A stretch of 39,035 nt of DNA, taken from Clostridia bacterium. GTDB taxonomy: Bacteria; Bacillota; Clostridia; Oscillospirales; CAG-272. Position numbers and translations under genes: made by a program. Positions 7,141 through 16,298 of the stretch are shown here, piece by piece. The notes below the pieces were generated by a model that was given only the letters and a program-made list of their open reading frames with translations, made no database searches and was not told where the DNA came from. The stretch is taken from positions 1 to 39,035 of the forward strand of contig JAGBBQ010000097.1 in the NCBI GenBank assembly GCA_017938425.1, read 5' to 3'. Within the stretch, counting starts at the first letter, position 1; every line of letters starts with the position of its first letter.

Positions 7141-8766
7141 ATGAAAGCCTACAAGCCCGAGTCCTTCGGCGTGATGCTGGATCTTTCGCGCAACGCCGTG
7201 ATGAGCATCGAAGCCTTTAAGGAATACCTCACCTACCTCAAAAAAATGGGATACAACTGCGTTTATTTTTACAACGAGGACTGCTACGAGATCGAGGATG
7301 AGCCCTACTTCGGCTACCTGCGCGGCCGCTACACCGCCGCCGAGATGAAGGAGCTGGATGCGTACGCCGCTTCGCTCGGCATCGAGATCATTCCCTGCAT
7401 TCAGACCCTCGCGCATCTGCGCTCCTTCTCAAGATGGGGCAAGGCGAATTTTGAGATGGAAGACACCCTGATGGTGGACGATGCACGTACCTACGAGCTT
7501 GTGGAGAAAATGATCAAGACCGTTTCGGAGTGCTTCCGCACGCGCCGCATCCACATCGGTATGGACGAGGCATGGGAGCTCGGCCGCGGCAATCACTTAG
7601 ACAAGCACGGCTACGAAAACGGCATTGATATGATGAAGCGCCACCTTGAAAGAGTGAACGCCATTGTGGAAAAATACGGATGTCGCGCCATCGTCTGGTC
7701 GGATATGTTCATCCGCCCCTGGTCGGGCGGAAAATACACCGTGCTCGGTGATGAGGGCGTCAAGACCGTGCCGCAAAGCGCCATTGATGCCGTGCCCGAG
7801 GGCGTGGAGCTCGTGTATTGGGATTATTACAGCACAAACAAGGAACGCTATCTCAACAACCTCAAAACCCATGCGCAGTTCAAAAACGAGACCTGGTTTG
7901 CGGGCGGCATCTGGTGCTGGCGCTCGCTCGTGCCCGCCAATCACTATACGGTCAAGACGATGGTGCCCGCCATCGATGCCTGCCGCGAGATGAAGGTGAA
8001 AAACGTCGTAATGACGATCTGGGGCGACAACGGCTGCGAATGCTCGCGCTACGCGACCCTTCCCTCGCTTCTCTATCTTGCCGAATATATGCGAGGAAAC
8101 ACCGACGAGGAAAAGATCAAAGCGAAATTCAAAAGCATCTTCGGCTTTGACTACGACGCCTTTATGCGCCTTGACGAGCCGGATCATATCCATACCGAAT
8201 ACCTCGGCACTGAGCGCTCCTCAAGAAAGGTGCTCTTCTCCGACCTCTTTATCGCCTTCAACGACCCTTGTGTGAAGGAGGGGCACAGCGCCGTATTCGC
8301 CGCGCTCTCCGAGGAATACGCCGCCTACGCAAAAAAGACGAGAAAATGGGGGTATCTCTTCGACTGCTACGCAAAGATGACCGCCGTATTCGCCACAAAG
8401 TACGAGCTCGGCGTCAAGACGCGCGCGGCCTACAAGGCAGGGGATAAAAATACGCTTCTGCGGCTTGCAAAAGAGGACTACGTGCGGCTCGGCAAGCAGC
8501 TCGAGGCCTTCCTTCTCGCCTTCCGCAAGCAGTGGTACAAGGAGAACAAGACCTTCGGCTTCGATGCGCAGGAGCTGCGCGTCGGCGGCGTGATCACGCG
8601 CGTGGATTCCTGCAGGCGGCGCCTGCTTGACTACTGCGCCGGCAGGATCGAAAAGATCGAGGAGCTCGAGGCAGAGCTGATCCCCGTTTCCCATACCGAC
8701 GCCTCTTACAGGACCGCCGATTATGACCGTATCGCAACCGTAAGCACGCTTTGGGGCAATCAATAA
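7141..8766 (+). CDS. Glycoside hydrolase family 20 beta-N-acetylhexosaminidase-like enzyme
   Basis: A 541-residue cytoplasmic protein (no signal peptide) with a TIM-barrel typical of GH20, enzymes that release terminal GlcNAc or GalNAc by substrate-assisted catalysis. RRIHIGMDEAWELG holds the expected catalytic Asp142-Glu143 pair, preceded by the IEIIPCIQTLAHL barrel strand and followed by the Trp-rich WFAGGIWCWRSL and VVMTIWGDNGCE segments that shape the sugar pocket. About 190 residues of helical C-terminal domain follow. The start at 7141 has AAGGAG upstream; an upstream in-frame start at 7087 lacks one. The hydrolase remnant follows after 10 bases. Substrate may be imported mucin or cell-wall sugars (inference). 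Confidence 0.85.
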   Translation: MKAYKPESFGVMLDLSRNAVMSIEAFKEYLTYLKKMGYNCVYFYNEDCYEIEDEPYFGYLRGRYTAAEMKELDAYAASLGIEIIPCIQTLAHLRSFSRWGKANFEMEDTLMVDDARTYELVEKMIKTVSECFRTRRIHIGMDEAWELGRGNHLDKHGYENGIDMMKRHLERVNAIVEKYGCRAIVWSDMFIRPWSGGKYTVLGDEGVKTVPQSAIDAVPEGVELVYWDYYSTNKERYLNNLKTHAQFKNETWFAGGIWCWRSLVPANHYTVKTMVPAIDACREMKVKNVVMTIWGDNGCECSRYATLPSLLYLAEYMRGNTDEEKIKAKFKSIFGFDYDAFMRLDEPDHIHTEYLGTERSSRKVLFSDLFIAFNDPCVKEGHSAVFAALSEEYAAYAKKTRKWGYLFDCYAKMTAVFATKYELGVKTRAAYKAGDKNTLLRLAKEDYVRLGKQLEAFLLAFRKQWYKENKTFGFDAQELRVGGVITRVDSCRRRLLDYCAGRIEKIEELEAELIPVSHTDASYRTADYDRIATVSTLWGNQ

Positions 8767-8776
8767 ATTTACGATT

Positions 8777-9382
8777 GTGCAAAAAATTATCAACGATGCT
8801 TCAAAAGGTAAGTGGTGGAAAAAGGAATCAAGAAACTACGACATCAAGATCATCGGCAAGGGCAACGCCGTGCTCGATGGCGGCAAGCCCAACGATCTGA
8901 TCGAAAACAATTTCACGATCTACGATGAGAACGGCAACTTCGCAGGGCGCAGGACCATCCACGGCTTCTCGAACTGCCTGATCAACGTCGGCATTCTCTT
9001 GCAGAACGCGGAGCGCGTAGAGGTTGCGGGTATTCGCTTTATCCGCCCGCGCTATTGGTGCATGAACTTCGAATACTGCGCGTGGGGGCACGTGCATGAT
9101 ATATGGTTCGATGCGGACGGGCAGAGCCCCAACCAGGACGGATGCGACATCCGCGAGGGCTGCCATAACTTCCTTGTGGAAAACCTCTCGGGCAGAACCG
9201 GGGACGATATGCTGGCACTGACGAACTTCGGCCACCCGGGGAGGCGCGTGGGCGGTGATCCGACCGATATGGATCCCGACATTCACGACATCGTGGTACG
9301 CGACCTTCGCGCCACGATGAGCCATCGCTGTGACATCATTCGCCTGCTCTGCCGCGGCGAGGCAAAGATCGTAAAGGTGTAA
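8777..9382 (+). pseudogene. Right-handed beta-helix hydrolase fragment (GH28/pectate-lyase-like)
   Basis: The 201 codons encode beta-helix coils with a GH28-like signature: SPNQDGCDIREG then SGRTGDDMLALTNFGH, recalling the NxD and DD acid residues of polygalacturonases. Whole enzymes have about 400 or more residues; here the N-terminal sugar-entry part and the C-terminal coils with the catalytic His and RIK motif are absent. The only early start is a GTG without a ribosome binding site, and the frame opens inside a strand. I read it as a remnant left by a deletion, the 5' break lying at the end of the GH20 gene. A short functional protein is possible but less likely. Confidence 0.6.
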
Positions 9383-9412
9383 AGCGTCAAATATAAAAAT
9401 ATACAGTCAAAG

Positions 9413-9442
9413 AAAAAACCGCTGCAAAAACAGCGGTTTTTT
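9413..9442. terminator. Bidirectional terminator
   Basis: AAAAAACCGCTG / CAGCGGTTTTTT, a perfect 12-base stem with a six-base loop between convergent genes. Confidence 0.9.
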
Positions 9443-9468
9443 CTAATAATTATTTACATATTGCATGT

Positions 9469-10410
9469 TTATTCATCAGTTTTTTCTTTTTCCTTCTTGC
9501 TTTCTGCAAGATCTCCGAAGGAAGAAAGAAGTGCGGCGGCAAGGCCGAGGATCGCACCGATCACGAGCGTCCACGAAATCTTATCCATACCGAGAATGAC
9601 CGAGACGATGCCGGTCACCACCGCAGAGAAAGGCATAATGACCGCGACGGCGCTGGGGCTTACGTGCTTCATCGACGAGGTGCGAAGCGTCCAGCACACG
9701 GCGTTGGTGAGAATGCCGACCGCAAATACCGTGAGAATCGGGCCGAAACGCCAGGTGAAGCGGAAGGGATCGATATAGCTTCCGCCAAAGGGCACGAAAT
9801 TCAAAAGCACCGCCATCAGAATCGACGAGATCCCTTGTACAAAAAGCTGAATCATCACGTAAAGCTTTGCATCCAGCTTCTTTGCATAAATGCCCGTGAA
9901 AGCGATATTGATGCCGTAGAACACGCCTGCCAGGGCGTTAAGAATATCCGCCGCCGAGACCGAAAGCCCGACCGAGAAAATATCTCCCAAAATAAACGAG
10001 GATACAAGACAAACGAGTGCCGCCACCGCCGTCAGCACGCTCGGCTTCTTTTTCACAAAGATCAGAAGCAGCAGGGGAACGACCACGCAGGAAAGATTTT
10101 CAAGAAAAGCCTGCTTCGTGGGCGAGGCGTCAAAATTATACGCGAGCGCCTGCACGAGCGAGGCCGCCGCCACGCACAGCCCCGTGGGGATCGCAATTTT
10201 AAAATAGGTCTTATTCAGCCTGCAAAGTGCTTTGCGCGAAAGAACGAGAAGCGCGGTGGCGCTCGCAAGCGTCGTCATCGCCGTGTAGACCGAGGCGGAG
10301 AAAAGGCCGCCGATCAATGCTTTTTTAAAGGCGGGGATCACGCCCCAGATCAGGACGACCGTGCCGATGGCGGCGTACGCCATGGCGACCGAGGATCTCT
10401 TTGTATTCAT
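9469..10410 (-). CDS. EamA/DMT-family transporter
   Basis: A 313-residue membrane protein with about ten transmembrane helices in two repeated halves, as in drug/metabolite transporters. Seen: LIWGVIPAFKKALI near the N-terminus, the TKQAFLENLSCVVVPLL segment closing the first half, and VSPSAVAVIMPFSAVVTGIVSVILG in the second half (family PVVAxLLGxLxLGE region). The tail after the last helix is charged (ESKKEKEKTDE), presumably cytoplasmic. I chose the ATG at 10410, eight bases after GAGG, over the TTG two codons earlier. Substrate unknown; the divergent azlCD neighbours hint at amino-acid export (inference). Confidence 0.85.
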   Translation of the reverse strand: MNTKRSSVAMAYAAIGTVVLIWGVIPAFKKALIGGLFSASVYTAMTTLASATALLVLSRKALCRLNKTYFKIAIPTGLCVAAASLVQALAYNFDASPTKQAFLENLSCVVVPLLLLIFVKKKPSVLTAVAALVCLVSSFILGDIFSVGLSVSAADILNALAGVFYGINIAFTGIYAKKLDAKLYVMIQLFVQGISSILMAVLLNFVPFGGSYIDPFRFTWRFGPILTVFAVGILTNAVCWTLRTSSMKHVSPSAVAVIMPFSAVVTGIVSVILGMDKISWTLVIGAILGLAAALLSSFGDLAESKKEKEKTDE

Positions 10411-10439
10411 AAGCAATACCTCAAAAATTTATCGTAAAG

Positions 10440-10468
10440 ATTATAGCATACGGCGCGGAAAAAGTAAA
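10440..10468 (-). promoter_or_regulatory. Promoter of the EamA transporter gene
   Basis: Reading leftward: -35 TTTACT (10463-10468), 17-base spacer, -10 TATAAT (10440-10445). It resembles the leucine-rich-lipoprotein promoter at 31346-31374, including the spacer GCCGTATG. Confidence 0.7.
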
Positions 10469-10507
10469 GATGCTTTCAAGCCGCGAAACGTTTTTTTCAA
10501 AAAGGCA

Positions 10508-10537
10508 TTGACCGCACCGCGCTCCGTATGTTAGAAT
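10508..10537 (+). promoter_or_regulatory. Promoter of azlCD
   Basis: -35 TTGACC (10508-10513), 18-base spacer, -10 TAGAAT (10532-10537), 30 bases before azlC. Confidence 0.6.
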
Positions 10538-10567
10538 AATGGCATAAATAAAATAAGGAAAAGAAAT

Positions 10568-11269
10568 ATGAAGCTGAAAACCTACAAGCGAGCCTTCATA
10601 CATACCCTGCCCGTGATGGCGGGCTATATCGTGCTGGGGCTCGGCTTCGGCATCCTTCTGCGCGTGGCGGGCTTCGGCGCGCTCTGGGCGCTCTGTATGA
10701 GCGTATTTATCTACGCGGGCTCAATGCAATACGTCGGCGTTTCTCTGCTTTCGGGCGGCGCATCGCTTCTGACCGTGGCGGTCACCACCGTGATGGTGCA
10801 GGCAAGGCATCTCTTCTACGGCATCTCGCTGATCGACCGATACCGCGGCACAGGCATCAAAAAGCTGTATCTGATGCACGCGCTGACCGACGAGACCTAT
10901 TCTCTGGTCACAGGCACGCATCTGCCCGACTTTGCGGACGAAAAGACCTATTACTTCGCGGTCTCTCTCCTTAACCATCTTTATTGGATCACAGGCTGCC
11001 TGCTCGGCTCCTTGGCGGGCGCGGTCCTTCCCTTCTCCTCGGAGGGCGTGGATTTTGCAATGACGGCGCTTTTCGTGACCATCTTCGTGGAGCAATGGCT
11101 TACGGAAAAGGAGCACCGACCCGCCCTCGTCGGTGTTGGCTGCACGCTGCTTTGCCTCCTCGTTTTCGGCAGCGAGAACTTCCTGATCCCCGCAATGGCG
11201 CTGATCCTTCTCGCCCTCGCCCTGCTCCGCGCACCGATCGAGAAAAAGGAGGAAAAGAGCCGTGGATAA
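10568..11269 (+). CDS. azlC: AzlC family branched-chain amino acid exporter subunit
   Basis: A 233-residue membrane protein, the large subunit of the AzlCD exporter, which in B. subtilis exports branched-chain amino acid analogues. Family segments include [18 protein letters not shown], the [17 protein letters not shown] motif, [16 protein letters not shown] and [11 protein letters not shown]. Its end overlaps the start of azlD by eight bases, so translation is coupled. The ATG follows AAGGAAAAG. A divergent promoter pair separates it from the EamA exporter. Confidence 0.93.
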   Translation: MKLKTYKRAFIHTLPVMAGYIVLGLGFGILLRVAGFGALWALCMSVFIYAGSMQYVGVSLLSGGASLLTVAVTTVMVQARHLFYGISLIDRYRGTGIKKLYLMHALTDETYSLVTGTHLPDFADEKTYYFAVSLLNHLYWITGCLLGSLAGAVLPFSSEGVDFAMTALFVTIFVEQWLTEKEHRPALVGVGCTLLCLLVFGSENFLIPAMALILLALALLRAPIEKKEEKSRG

Positions 11270-11588
11270 GACCCTTCACGCCATCCTCGCCATCGTTATT
11301 ATGGCGGCCGTCACCTTCCTTTTGCGTATGCTCCCCTTCGTGATCTTCGGCAAAAAGCAGACCCCTGCCTTCATCGGGTATCTCGGAAAATATCTGCCCT
11401 ACGCGATCATGGGTATGCTCGTGATCTATTGCTTAAAGGGCGTCGCACCCCTCGTTTTCCCGCACGGCTTGCCCGAGCTGATCGCGATCCTCACCGTCGT
11501 GCTTCTGCATATATGGAGGCGCAATACCCTGCTCTCCATTCTCGGCGGCACGGTGGTGTATATGCTGCTCGTTCAGCTTGTTTTTTGA
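11262..11588 (+). CDS. azlD: AzlD family amino acid exporter subunit
   Basis: A 108-residue, four-helix membrane protein, the small partner of Azl[39 protein letters not shown] is the family core, with the RMLPF motif near the end of the first helix. GTG start preceded by AGGAGG lying inside the azlC end. Length is normal. Confidence 0.92.
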   Translation: MDKTLHAILAIVIMAAVTFLLRMLPFVIFGKKQTPAFIGYLGKYLPYAIMGMLVIYCLKGVAPLVFPHGLPELIAILTVVLLHIWRRNTLLSILGGTVVYMLLVQLVF

Positions 11589-11637
11589 TCTTTTGTAAAT
11601 AATTGTTTGTAATTTTTTTGTTATAGGAGATTTTTCT

Positions 11638-12363
11638 ATGGAACTTTGGAATGGATTTTCTTGTGAAAATTTTGAATTTGAAGGTCACGCAGCAACCGTT
11701 GTTTTCCCCGAAGAGGGCAAAAGCACGGGCGGTCTGGTTCTGAAAACCGAGTATCAGCACCACTTCCCCGAGGCGGCGGAAATTCCGCTTCTCTCGCTCG
11801 GCTACCATGTTTGCTTCATTCAAAACGACAACCGCTTTGGGCAGAGGGAAGACCTTGACCGCAAGGCGCGCTTCGTTCGTTTCTTGCAGGAAAAATACGG
11901 CCTCAGAAAGAAGTGCGTGCCCGTAGGCTTCAGCTGCGGCGGCATGATCGCGCTTTATTTTGCCGAGCGCTATCCCGAGCTCGTCAGCTGTCTTTATATT
12001 GATGCGCCCGTGGTGAACTTTATGAGCTGGCCCTGCGATTTCGGCAGGAGCAGTGAGAAGCCCTATCTTGACGAGATCCTGCCCGCCCTCGGGCTGAAAA
12101 GCCTTGCCGAGCTGCTTGCCTACCGTGCCATGCCCCTCGATAAAATCCCCTCTCTCGTTGAAAAGAAGATTCCGCTCGTGATGGCATCGGGGGATAGCGA
12201 CACAGCCGTTCCCTACCACGAAAACGGTATCTTTGTGGAGCGTGCGTATAAGGATGCGCAGCTTCCCATCGAGGTCTATATCAAGCCGGGCGGAGACCAT
12301 CATCCGCACGGACTTGCAGACCCTACGCCCGTGGTGGAGTTCATTCTTCGCCACGACCGCTGA
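11638..12363 (+). CDS. Alpha/beta hydrolase
   Basis: A 241-residue cytoplasmic alpha/beta-hydrolase. VPVGFSCGGMIALYFAERYPE carries the nucleophile elbow G-F-S-C-G with Ser in the usual place; MASGDSDTAVPY supplies the acid and GGDHHPHGL the His, completing a triad. It resembles carboxylesterases and peptidase S9-like lipases that act on small esters; the substrate is not evident. ATG has AGGAG at a good distance. The preceding gap carries one of the TGTAAATAATT-type palindromes noted in the findings. Strong terminator follows. Confidence 0.82.
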   Translation: MELWNGFSCENFEFEGHAATVVFPEEGKSTGGLVLKTEYQHHFPEAAEIPLLSLGYHVCFIQNDNRFGQREDLDRKARFVRFLQEKYGLRKKCVPVGFSCGGMIALYFAERYPELVSCLYIDAPVVNFMSWPCDFGRSSEKPYLDEILPALGLKSLAELLAYRAMPLDKIPSLVEKKIPLVMASGDSDTAVPYHENGIFVERAYKDAQLPIEVYIKPGGDHHPHGLADPTPVVEFILRHDR

Positions 12364-12406
12364 TCACCCCCAAAAGCAACCCCACGCGCCGTTCATAGCG
12401 ACTCCA

Positions 12407-12450
12407 AGCAAGAGTGAGGCAGATTTTTCCGTCTCACTCTTGCTTTTTTG
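12407..12450 (+). terminator. Terminator of the hydrolase gene
   Basis: Perfect 12-base stem AGCAAGAGTGAG / CTCACTCTTGCT followed by a T-run. Its 3' T-rich end overlaps the prfC promoter -35. Confidence 0.9.
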
Positions 12451-12468
12451 TTTTTTTGGTGCTATAAT
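12440..12468 (+). promoter_or_regulatory. Promoter of prfC
   Basis: -35 TTGCTT (12440-12445), 17-base T-rich spacer, -10 TATAAT (12463-12468), leaving an untranslated leader of about 110 bases. Confidence 0.6.
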
Positions 12469-12587
12469 GTTATACTGATAATATATTTGCCCGCGCCCAC
12501 GCGTGCGTAATTTACACGCTCGTACGGCGGCTTTCACCGAAAAAAGGCGGACGGCAAAACAAAAATACAGGAGAAAAACACGCATCT

Positions 12588-14192
12588 ATGGCAAACCTCA
12601 GATCCGAAATTGAAAGACGGCGCACCTTCGCCATCATCTCCCACCCCGACGCGGGTAAGACCACGCTGACCGAGAAGTTCCTTCTCTACGGCGGCGCGAT
12701 CCAGAACGCGGGCTCGGTCAAGGGCAAGCAGAGCGACAAGCACGCCGTTTCCGACTGGATGGAGCTTGAAAAGCAGAGAGGTATCTCGATCACCTCCTCG
12801 GTGCTTCAGTTCGAATACAACGGCTTTTGCATCAACCTTCTGGATACCCCCGGACACCAGGACTTCTCGGAGGATACCTACCGCACGCTGATGGCGGCGG
12901 ACAGCGCGGTGATGGTCATCGACGCGGCGAAGGGCATCGAGCCGCAGACGCGCAAGCTCTTCAAGGTCTGCGCGATGCGTGATATTCCGATCTTCACCTT
13001 TATCAACAAGCTTGACCGCGAGGCGAGAGACCCCTTCGATCTGCTCGACGAGCTGGAGAAGGAGTTCGGCATCGGCACCTATCCGATGAACTGGCCGATC
13101 GGCTGCGGGCAGAGCTTCAAGGGCGTTTACGACCGCGATAAGAAGCGCATCCTCGCCTTCGACGATGCCCACCGCGGCCGCGAGCGCATCCACGGCATCG
13201 ACGTGGACATCACCGATACCGCAAGGCTCGACGAGCTGATCGGCGAGAGGCGCCGCGAGGAGCTTTGCGAGCAGGTGGAGCTGCTTGACGGCGCGTGCTT
13301 CGACTTCGATCTCGATAAGGTGCGCCACGGCAAGCTCTCCCCCGTTTTCTTCGGCTCGGCGCTCAACAACTTCGGCATCGAGCCCTTCCTTGAGCATTTT
13401 TTGCAGATGACGACCTCGCCCCTGCCCCGCGTGGCGAGCGGCGAATATATCGATCCCTTTGACGAGGGCTTCTCCGCCTTCGTTTTCAAGATCCAGGCGA
13501 ATATGAACAAGGCGCACCGCGACCGCATTGCCTTTATGCGTATCTGCTCGGGCAAATTCGAGCGCGGCAAGGAATACTACCACGTGCAGGGCGAGAAGAG
13601 CTTCCGCCTCTCGCAGCCGCAGCAGATGATGGCGGCGGAGCGCGAGGTCATCGAGGAGGCGTACGCGGGTGACATCATCGGCGTATTCGATCCCGGCGTA
13701 TTCTCGATCGGAGACACGGTCTGCGAGAAGGGAAGAAAAACGAAATTCGAGGGCATTCCCGTCTTTGCGCCCGAGCATTTCTCGATGGTCGAGCAGGTGG
13801 ATTCCATGAAGCGAAAGCAGTTCGCCAAGGGAATGAACCAGATCGCCCAGGAGGGTGCGATCCAGATCTTCTTCGAGCCCAACTCCGGTCTTGAGCGCGT
13901 GATCGTCGGCGTTGTCGGCGTGCTGCAGTTCGAGGTGCTGGAATACAGGATCAAAAACGAATACGGCTGCGATCTTCGCCGTAGCCCCCTGCCCTACCAG
14001 CAGATCCGCTGGATCGAGGGCGATACCGATCCCAAGACCCTGAAGCTCTCGCACGATACCAAGTGGGTGCAGGACTTCCGCGGCAAGAACCTTCTGATCT
14101 TCACGAGCGAATGGGCGATCCGCTGGGTCATGGAGGACAACCCCGACCTGAAGCTCTCGGAATTCAGCAAGAACGAGGAGAAGGAGGACTGA
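12588..14192 (+). CDS. prfC: Peptide chain release factor 3
   Basis: A 534-residue translational GTPase that removes RF1/RF2 from the ribosome after termination. G1 SHPDAGKTTLTEK (about 18-30), G3 LLDTPGHQDFSEDTYRTL and G4 FINKLDREARDP are intact. The beta-barrel domains follow, with the family end segments DLRRSPLPYQQIRWIEGD and HDTKWVQDFRGKNLLIFTSEW. Length and order match RF3 and distinguish it from EF-G. First gene of a long rightward block; the next gene starts 5 bases after the stop. Confidence 0.97.
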   Translation: MANLRSEIERRRTFAIISHPDAGKTTLTEKFLLYGGAIQNAGSVKGKQSDKHAVSDWMELEKQRGISITSSVLQFEYNGFCINLLDTPGHQDFSEDTYRTLMAADSAVMVIDAAKGIEPQTRKLFKVCAMRDIPIFTFINKLDREARDPFDLLDELEKEFGIGTYPMNWPIGCGQSFKGVYDRDKKRILAFDDAHRGRERIHGIDVDITDTARLDELIGERRREELCEQVELLDGACFDFDLDKVRHGKLSPVFFGSALNNFGIEPFLEHFLQMTTSPLPRVASGEYIDPFDEGFSAFVFKIQANMNKAHRDRIAFMRICSGKFERGKEYYHVQGEKSFRLSQPQQMMAAEREVIEEAYAGDIIGVFDPGVFSIGDTVCEKGRKTKFEGIPVFAPEHFSMVEQVDSMKRKQFAKGMNQIAQEGAIQIFFEPNSGLERVIVGVVGVLQFEVLEYRIKNEYGCDLRRSPLPYQQIRWIEGDTDPKTLKLSHDTKWVQDFRGKNLLIFTSEWAIRWVMEDNPDLKLSEFSKNEEKED

Positions 14193-14197
14193 GCGCG

Positions 14198-14890
14198 ATG
14201 CGTATGAGAAAAAAGAAGAACGCGGATGCGCGCCTCGCCTCGCACGAGGGTCTGGTCCTTTCTCAGCCCGAAAGCCCCATCGAGGGAAAAGCGGGCAGAG
14301 AGCTCTACCTTGAGATCGGCGCGGGCAAGGGCGGCTTCGCCATCGAGATGGCAAGGCGCAATGAAAATGCCGACTATTACGCAATGGAGCGCGTGCGCGA
14401 CTGCATCGTGCTCGCCGTGGAAAAGGCGGATGCCGAGGGGCGCCCCGCAAATCTTCGCTTCATCATCGACGGCGCGGATAACCTGCCCGCCTGGTTTGCG
14501 AGCGGCTCTGTCGACCGCATCTATCTGAACTTCTCCGACCCCTGGCACAAGAAGGGCTACTTCAAGCGCCGACTGACCTACCGCAAATATCTGTCTCTGT
14601 ATTTTACGCTGCTATGCGACGGCGGAGAGCTTTGCTTCAAGACCGACAACGCGCCCCTCTTTGATTTTTCCCTGGAGGAGCTCGCGTCCGTGGATCTTAC
14701 CCCCTATCTCGTCACCCGCGATCTGCATGCCTCTCCCTATGCGGAGGGCAACGTGATGACCGAGTACGAAAGAGGCTTCGTTGCCGAGGGCAAGCCGATC
14801 CACAAGCTTTGCGTGAAAAAGCCCGCGGGCTATATCCCACACTATACAGAGCCGAAAAAGGCGAAGGCAGAGGCGGAGGAAGCACTTTGA
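14198..14890 (+). CDS. trmB: tRNA (guanine-N7-)-methyltransferase
   Basis: A 230-residue SAM-dependent enzyme that methylates G46 in the tRNA variable loop. Motif I is LEIGAGKGGFAIEMA, and the family signature SDPWHKKGYFKRRLT is present (usual form DPWPKKRHxKRRL). FKTDNAPLFDFSLEEL and VMTEYERGFVAEGKPIHKL close the fold. The start at 14198 has AGGAGG within the prfC end. Its TGA overlaps the ATG of the next gene. The last residues are Lys/Glu/Ala-rich and probably disordered. Confidence 0.94.
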   Translation: MRMRKKKNADARLASHEGLVLSQPESPIEGKAGRELYLEIGAGKGGFAIEMARRNENADYYAMERVRDCIVLAVEKADAEGRPANLRFIIDGADNLPAWFASGSVDRIYLNFSDPWHKKGYFKRRLTYRKYLSLYFTLLCDGGELCFKTDNAPLFDFSLEELASVDLTPYLVTRDLHASPYAEGNVMTEYERGFVAEGKPIHKLCVKKPAGYIPHYTEPKKAKAEAEEAL

Positions 14891-15633
14891 TGGCAAGCAT
14901 ACATCGGGGGCATCGCGCCCGTATGCGCGCGCGTTATTTTACGGGCGGCAGCGAGAATATGCAAACGCACGAGCTGCTGGAGATGCTTCTCTATTTCGTG
15001 ATACCGCAAAAGGACGTCAACCCTCTCGCGCACGCGCTTCTCAACCGCTTCGGCTCGCTTGACGGCGTTTTCCGAGCGAGTAAGGACGCGCTTTGCGAGG
15101 TCGAGGGCGTCGGCGAGCGGGTGGCGGCGTTCTTAACGGAAAACGGCCGCTATGCCGCCGAGATCGTGTCCGCTCCTTTTTGGGAGAGCGAGGCACCGGT
15201 CTACGATAACTATCACACACTCGGCGAATTCTTCGTTTCCTATTTTGGCAAGCACGGCACGCAGGCGACGGTGGCTCTTCTGCTCGACGCAGGCATGCAC
15301 GAGATCTCGCTTTTCGAGCTTGCGCCCCTGGATTTCGGATCCGCGGGCGTGCGCGCGGAGGCGGCGATCGCAAAGGCCATCTCTCTCGGCGCGACCGTGA
15401 TCGTGCTGGCACACAATCACCCCTACGGACCTGCCTATCCCTCGCACAGCGACGTCGTTTCCTCTCAGGTTATGGATAAAAGCTTCTCGGAATGCGGCGT
15501 TCTGCTTCTTGAGCACTACGTTATCAGCGGACCGGACTACGTCGGCTTCCATCACCGCTTCGGCGTGAAGGAGGGGCTCGGTGACGCCGTGCGCGCGTTT
15601 CTTGAATCCAAGGAGGCGGCGGCAGGCGTATGA
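14890..15633 (+). CDS. RadC-like JAMM-domain protein, copy 1
   Basis: A 247-residue RadC/JAB-MPN protein; the family's biochemical role is unsettled. The N-terminal part holds a helix-hairpin-helix (LCEVEGVGERVAAFL, about 68-82). The JAMM metal motif is H175-x-H177...D188, but the spacing residues read HPYG rather than HPSG, and the upstream Glu expected of JAMM enzymes is Gln125 (TQATVALLLD). So DNA binding looks intact and the peptidase-like centre altered. Start overlaps the trmB stop (TGATG); end overlaps the second copy (ATGA), so all three are translationally coupled. Confidence 0.85.
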   Translation: MASIHRGHRARMRARYFTGGSENMQTHELLEMLLYFVIPQKDVNPLAHALLNRFGSLDGVFRASKDALCEVEGVGERVAAFLTENGRYAAEIVSAPFWESEAPVYDNYHTLGEFFVSYFGKHGTQATVALLLDAGMHEISLFELAPLDFGSAGVRAEAAIAKAISLGATVIVLAHNHPYGPAYPSHSDVVSSQVMDKSFSECGVLLLEHYVISGPDYVGFHHRFGVKEGLGDAVRAFLESKEAAAGV

Positions 15634-16292
15634 AAAATCTGTTTCTCGGCACCGACCCGAGGGCAGCCCTCGTCGGTCTCTTCGGGTGCATCTATGACCG
15701 TGCGCGCGCAGAGGCGCTCGCGGAAACGCTGCTCTGTGCCTACGGCTCGCTCTCCCGCCTCCTCTTAATCGATCTTCACACGTTGGAGGAGAATATCGGA
15801 CGCGAGGCGGCGCTCTATCTTTCCCTGTCGCTGCGGCTCTGCATCGGCCGTACGACCGATCGCCTGCAGGCGGGCGACACGCTTACCCCCGCGGTGCTCG
15901 TGCGGCACTTCTCGGCGCTTTATGCAAACGAGGGAAAGGAAGCCGTATATCTTGCCCTTCTCGATAATGAGGAGCGGCTGCTCGCCACCGTGCGTGCCTC
16001 TGTCGGCGCGGCGGACGGCTCGGGGCTTCTGCCAAGGCAAGCGCTGGAGATTGCGCTGCGCGCAGGCGCAAAGGCGGTGTATTTGACACACAACCATCCC
16101 GGCGGCGACCTCAACCCCTCCGACTCGGATCTCAAGATCACCGCAGCGGTGCAGGCCTCGCTGGAGGCGGCACGCATCCGCTTTCTCGGTCATTATATCT
16201 TCTCGCGCGGCGAGTACGTGCTCGTGGGAGACACAGCGGCGGAGGGCGGCACAGAAAAAACCAAGGAATTTATTAAAACGGAAATCAGGTAA
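15630..16292 (+). CDS. RadC-like JAMM-domain protein, copy 2
   Basis: A 220-residue paralogue directly behind copy 1. Here the JAMM centre is canonical: Glu104 in KEAVYLALLD, then THNHPGGDLNPSDSD with H154, H156 and D167. The helix-hairpin-helix is degenerate (ENIGREAALYLSLSL instead of GVG-type loop), so DNA binding may be weakened. The pair seems to have divided the ancestral features. Also contains a conserved RQALEIALRAGAKAVYLTHNHP run typical of RadC. It may function as a heteromer with copy 1 (inference). Confidence 0.85.
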   Translation: MKNLFLGTDPRAALVGLFGCIYDRARAEALAETLLCAYGSLSRLLLIDLHTLEENIGREAALYLSLSLRLCIGRTTDRLQAGDTLTPAVLVRHFSALYANEGKEAVYLALLDNEERLLATVRASVGAADGSGLLPRQALEIALRAGAKAVYLTHNHPGGDLNPSDSDLKITAAVQASLEAARIRFLGHYIFSRGEYVLVGDTAAEGGTEKTKEFIKTEIR

Positions 16293-16298
16293 ACCATT

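Noticed and set aside
12534..14450. 638-codon minus-strand frame opposite prfC
   Set aside because: Arises from GC-rich codon bias of the real gene on the other strand; His/Arg/Leu-rich with no family.
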